Shown piece by piece: positions 62,001 to 64,000 of a DNA stretch of 64,000 nucleotides. The notes beneath the pieces are model-generated. The model did no database searches. It saw nothing but the letters and a program-made list of their open reading frames with translations, and was not told the origin of the DNA. The stretch's first letter is position 1. Each line of letters opens with the position of its first letter. Origin of the DNA: Vibrio mediterranei (GTDB taxonomy: Bacteria; Pseudomonadota; Gammaproteobacteria; Enterobacterales; Vibrionaceae). The position numbers were made by a program, and so were the translations under genes. Where the stretch lies: assembly GCF_900088415.1 (NCBI RefSeq), contig NZ_FLLQ01000010.1, positions 62,001-126,000 of the forward strand. The letters are read 5' to 3'.

Positions 62001-62513
62001 GATCAATCGTTGACGGTCGCAGGTTTGGTGATTGCTGCTCGGGTAATGACAACCAAGCGTGGAACACGTATCGGACTGATGACTTTGGATGACCGAAGCG
62101 GTCGTATGGAAGTGATGTTGTTCTCAGATGCGCTAGATAAATATGCTGAATTGTTAGAAAAAGATAAAATAGTGGTCGTTTCTGGACAGGTCAGCTTTGA
62201 TGACTTCAACGGTGGCCTTAAAATGTCTGGCCGCGAAGTTTTAGATTTAGGTAGCGCTCGTGAGAAATTTACACGAGGCGTATCCATTTCGTTGTTAGAG
62301 CAACAAATAGATGAGCGTTTTTACCAGCGCTTCACAGAAATATTAACCCCACACAAAGCTGGGACAGTACCTGTTAATATTTACTACCAGCGTGCCGATG
62401 CACGCGCAAAACTTACGCTAGGAACAGAATGGCGTGTAACGCCGAATGATGCGTTACTAGAAGAATTACAGCAGTTACTTGGTAAAGACCAGGTTGAACT
62501 CGAATTTAACTAA
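59034..62513 (+). CDS. dnaE: DNA polymerase III alpha subunit
   Basis: 1159-residue catalytic subunit of the replicative polymerase. N-terminal PHP domain (FIHLRVHSDFSMIDGLSKVP, MPAMALTDFTNLCG), palm with catalytic aspartates in MPDFDVDFCMDKRD (~400) and LVKFDFLGLRTL (~550), the fingers, a tandem HhH region, the clamp-binding motif around QADMFG (~920), an OB fold (LTVAGLVIAARVMTTKRGTR) and a C-terminal tau-binding domain. Length is that of E. coli DnaE (1160). Confidence 0.99.
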   Translation: MSDPKFIHLRVHSDFSMIDGLSKVPPLVKKVAEMGMPAMALTDFTNLCGLVKFYGNAHSSGIKPLIGADFAVQSDEFGDELTRITVLAADNTGYNNLTLLISKAYLRGHIQHQPVIDKAWLVELSEGLIVLSGAKEGDVGKALLKGNTTLAKQCAQFYQTHFPDRYYLELIRTGRPDEESYLHFAVELAEELDLPVVATNEVVFVDKELFDAHEIRVAIHDGYTLDDPKRPKKYSAQQYLRSEEDMCELFADIPEALQNSVEIAKRCNVTVRLGEYFLPAFPTEGMKETDFLVMKSREGLEERLEFLFPDEAVRVERRPEYDDRLQIELDVINQMGFPGYFLIVMEFIQWSKDNAIPVGPGRGSGAGSLVAYALKITDLDPLEYDLLFERFLNPERVSMPDFDVDFCMDKRDQVIDHVAEMYGRDAVSQIITFGTMAAKAVIRDVGRVLGHPFGFVDRISKLIPADPGMTLEKAFKAEPALPQLYDGDEEVRDLIDMCRILEGCTRNAGKHAGGVVISPTTITDFAPIYADSEGHFPVTQFDKNDVETAGLVKFDFLGLRTLTIIDWALGLINPRLEREGKDPVRIESIPLDDSASFQLLQNSETTAVFQLESRGMKELIKRLQPDCFEDIIALVALFRPGPLQSGMVDNFIDRKHGREAVSYPDETWQHESLKETLEPTYGIILYQEQVMQIAQILAGYTLGGADMLRRAMGKKKPEEMAKQRAVFEEGAINNGVDGELAMKIFDLVEKFAGYGFNKSHSAAYALVSYQTLWLKTHYPAEFMAAVMTADMDNTEKVVGLVDECFRMKLKVLPPDINAGLFRFNVNEEGAIVYGIGAIKGVGEGPIDVIIEARNKGGHFRDLFDFCARIDIKKVNKRVIEKLIMSGALDRLGPHRAAMMASLNDAVKAASQHHQAEAFGQADMFGVLTDAPEDVEHKYTQVPPWPEKVWLEGERETLGLYLTGHPINAYLKELTKYTSCRLKDATPTRRDQSLTVAGLVIAARVMTTKRGTRIGLMTLDDRSGRMEVMLFSDALDKYAELLEKDKIVVVSGQVSFDDFNGGLKMSGREVLDLGSAREKFTRGVSISLLEQQIDERFYQRFTEILTPHKAGTVPVNIYYQRADARAKLTLGTEWRVTPNDALLEELQQLLGKDQVELEFN

Positions 62514-62563
62514 TTGAGTCCCACAGCAAAAAGACTTGGGGCTGAATCGAAAAGGATTCACAG

Positions 62564-63523
62564 ATGAGCTTGAACTTTCTTGAATTTGAAAAGCCAATTG
62601 CCGAACTAGAAGCAAAAATCGAAGCATTGCGTGACGTTTCTCGTCACGGTGGTGATAGTGCAATTGACTTAGATAAAGAAATTGAACAACTAGAGAAAAA
62701 GAGCTTAGAGCTTAAGAAAAAAATCTTTAGTGATCTTGGGGCATGGCAAGTGGCACAGCTTGCACGTCACCCACAGCGTCCGTACACGCTTGATTATGTA
62801 GAGCATGTATTTACTGAGTTTGATGAACTGGCTGGCGATCGCGCGTTTGCGGACGATAAAGCTATTGTTGGTGGTATGGCTCGCCTAGATGGTCGTCCGG
62901 TTATGATCATTGGCCACCAAAAAGGCCGCGAAACAAAAGAGAAAGTGAAGCGTAACTTTGGTATGCCAAAACCAGAAGGTTACCGTAAAGCACTTCGTTT
63001 GATGAGAATGGCAGAGCGTTTTAATATGCCAATCATCACTTTTATCGATACTGCGGGTGCTTACCCAGGGGTTGGCGCAGAAGAACGTGGTCAATCAGAA
63101 GCGATTGCGATGAACCTTAAAGTCATGGCAGGTCTAAAAGTGCCAGTCATCTGTAACGTTGTCGGTGAAGGCGGTTCTGGTGGTGCTTTAGCGATCGGTG
63201 TAGGCGATTACGTGAACATGCTGCAATACTCAACGTACTCGGTAATTTCTCCTGAAGGCTGTGCGTCAATTTTATGGCGTGACTCTGATAAAGCGCCGCA
63301 AGCAGCGGAAGCAATGGGATTGGTTGCTCCTCGATTAAAAGAGCTTGAGCTTATTGATGAAATCATTGAAGAGCCACTAGGTGGCGCTCATCGTGATGCG
63401 GTGCAAATGGCTGCTAATATGAAAGCGACATTGCTACGCCAATTAGAAGAACTTGATCAGTTGGATGATGACAACTTACTTGAGCGTCGTTATCAACGTT
63501 TGATGAGTTATGGCTACTGCTAA
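62564..63523 (+). CDS. accA: Acetyl-CoA carboxylase carboxyltransferase subunit alpha
   Basis: 319-residue subunit that with AccD transfers CO2 from biotin to acetyl-CoA, giving malonyl-CoA. Starts MSLNFLEFEKPIAELEAKIE, then a coiled coil, LARHPQRPYTLDYVEHVFTE, the crotonase-like core GQSEAIAMNLKVMAGLKVPV and GEGGSGGALAIGVGDYVNML, and SPEGCASILWRDSDKAPQAA. Length equals E. coli AccA. AAAGGA lies upstream of the ATG. Follows dnaE as in E. coli. Confidence 0.98.
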   Translation: MSLNFLEFEKPIAELEAKIEALRDVSRHGGDSAIDLDKEIEQLEKKSLELKKKIFSDLGAWQVAQLARHPQRPYTLDYVEHVFTEFDELAGDRAFADDKAIVGGMARLDGRPVMIIGHQKGRETKEKVKRNFGMPKPEGYRKALRLMRMAERFNMPIITFIDTAGAYPGVGAEERGQSEAIAMNLKVMAGLKVPVICNVVGEGGSGGALAIGVGDYVNMLQYSTYSVISPEGCASILWRDSDKAPQAAEAMGLVAPRLKELELIDEIIEEPLGGAHRDAVQMAANMKATLLRQLEELDQLDDDNLLERRYQRLMSYGYC

Positions 63524-63542
63524 GTAGAAACTGTTTATATAA

Positions 63543-63570
63543 TAAGGCGAGCGAGATGCTCGCCTTTTTT
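63543..63570 (+). terminator. Terminator of accA
   Basis: AAGGCGAGC-GAGAT-GCTCGCCTT followed by TTTT, 20 bases past the accA stop. Confidence 0.92.
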
Positions 63571-63590
63571 ATTTAACCTAGGAAGAAACC

Positions 63591-64000
63591 ATGACTCTGT
63601 ACCAGCAATTTTCTCAAGTGCTTGATGAACAGAAAGTGATGCATGGCAAGATCATTGTTGGATTTAGTGGCGGGGTGGATTCACGTGTACTGCTGCGATT
63701 AGCAGCAAGGTATAGCAAACAGCATTCAATAACCTGTTTAGCGGTACATGTGCATCATGGATTAAGCGATAACGCAAATGAATGGCAAGTTCAGTGTGAG
63801 CGTTGGGCTCAAGAGGAGGCCGTTGAGTTTACCTGCGAGCGCGTAACATTGTCGCAAGACTCGGGAGAAAGCCTTGAGCAGTTGGCGCGTCAAGCTCGGT
63901 ATCAAGCGCTGCGTCAACATATGCAGAGCGGCGATATTTTGCTTACGGGTCAGCACCTTGATGATCAAGCTGAGACCATGTTGCTGGCCTTAAAACGTGG
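63591..64000 (+). CDS. tilS: tRNA(Ile)-lysidine synthase, N-terminal part (3' end outside window)
   Basis: Open frame of 136 codons running off the window edge. TilS attaches lysine to C34 of tRNA-Ile(CAU), changing it to read AUA. The N-type PP-loop ATP site SGGVDSRVLLRLA starts at residue 26, and VHVHHGLSDNANEWQVQCER and GESLEQLARQARYQALRQ with LLTGQHLDDQAETMLLALKR are the diagnostic blocks. Starts at 63591 with AGGAAG seven bases upstream. In E. coli tilS is also close downstream of accA. Confidence 0.95.
   Translation, partial: MTLYQQFSQVLDEQKVMHGKIIVGFSGGVDSRVLLRLAARYSKQHSITCLAVHVHHGLSDNANEWQVQCERWAQEEAVEFTCERVTLSQDSGESLEQLARQARYQALRQHMQSGDILLTGQHLDDQAETMLLALKR

Noticed and set aside
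1..64000. CRISPR array, insertion sequence, prophage or integron
   Set aside because: No regularly spaced direct repeats, transposase, integrase or phage structural genes were seen anywhere in the window.

Overview
The window is chromosomal DNA of a gammaproteobacterium, almost certainly a Vibrio (large chromosome). Grounds: the E. coli/Vibrio-conserved block smpB-ratA-rnfH-bamE-recN-nadK-grpE with ssrA next to smpB; the block glnD-map-rpsB-tsf-pyrH-frr-uppS-cdsA-ispC-rseP-bamA-skp-lpxD-fabZ-lpxA-lpxB-rnhB-dnaE-accA-tilS; a chitinase with PKD and chitin-binding modules; a minor-pilin cluster directly after dnaJ, as I recall it from V. cholerae; and DUF3622 and UPF0325 proteins. I see no insertion sequence, prophage, CRISPR array, integron or plasmid gene. 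Most of the window is core genome, so novelty has to be sought in leaders, starts and small reading frames.

Layout. 1-5.2 kb: 3' end of a GH18 chitinase, ribB (minus) under an FMN riboswitch, a GNAT acetyltransferase, a DedA membrane protein and a threonine-aldolase-like PLP enzyme. 5.2-13.4 kb: a FUSC membrane protein, tmRNA and its partner SmpB, ratA-rnfH, bamE, recN with a pair of LexA boxes, nadK, and grpE behind a near-consensus sigma-32 promoter. 13.6-18.6 kb: a dicarboxylate/amino-acid symporter lies between grpE and dnaK; dnaK has its own sigma-32-like promoter, and the dnaK-dnaJ gap carries five consecutive hairpins. 18.6-22 kb: five type IV minor-pilin genes (one divergent, four overlapping), probably for the DNA-uptake pilus. 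22.3-29.5 kb: an AbgT transporter that appears to have lost about 62 internal residues, a formaldehyde detoxification pair (frmA, S-formylglutathione hydrolase) with a divergent LysR regulator, tadA, an unrecognised 45-residue basic protein with an excellent ribosome binding site, and mltF. 29.6-39.9 kb: purL behind a PurR box, DUF3622, a TerB-like protein, proS, trmO, a second full-length AbgT transporter and a UPF0325 protein. 40-64 kb: glnD, map, then a continuous plus-strand run for translation (rpsB, tsf, pyrH, frr), isoprenoid and phospholipid precursors (uppS, cdsA, ispC), envelope proteolysis and outer-membrane assembly (rseP, bamA, skp), lipid A and fatty-acid synthesis (lpxD, fabZ, lpxA, lpxB), rnhB, dnaE, accA and the 5' end of tilS.

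How the genes work together. ssrA and smpB form the ribosome-rescue pair. grpE, dnaK and dnaJ form the Hsp70 machine and share heat-shock control although they are physically split. cdsA to accA couples membrane lipid, lipid A and outer-membrane protein production. The chitinase and the minor pilins may belong to one chitin-linked lifestyle, but nothing in the sequence ties their regulation together.

Points most worth a second look: the internal deletion in the first AbgT transporter, the hairpin array between dnaK and dnaJ, the FimT-like prepilin with no ATG/GTG/TTG start, the small basic ORF after tadA, and a possible anti-Shine-Dalgarno switch below the FMN riboswitch.
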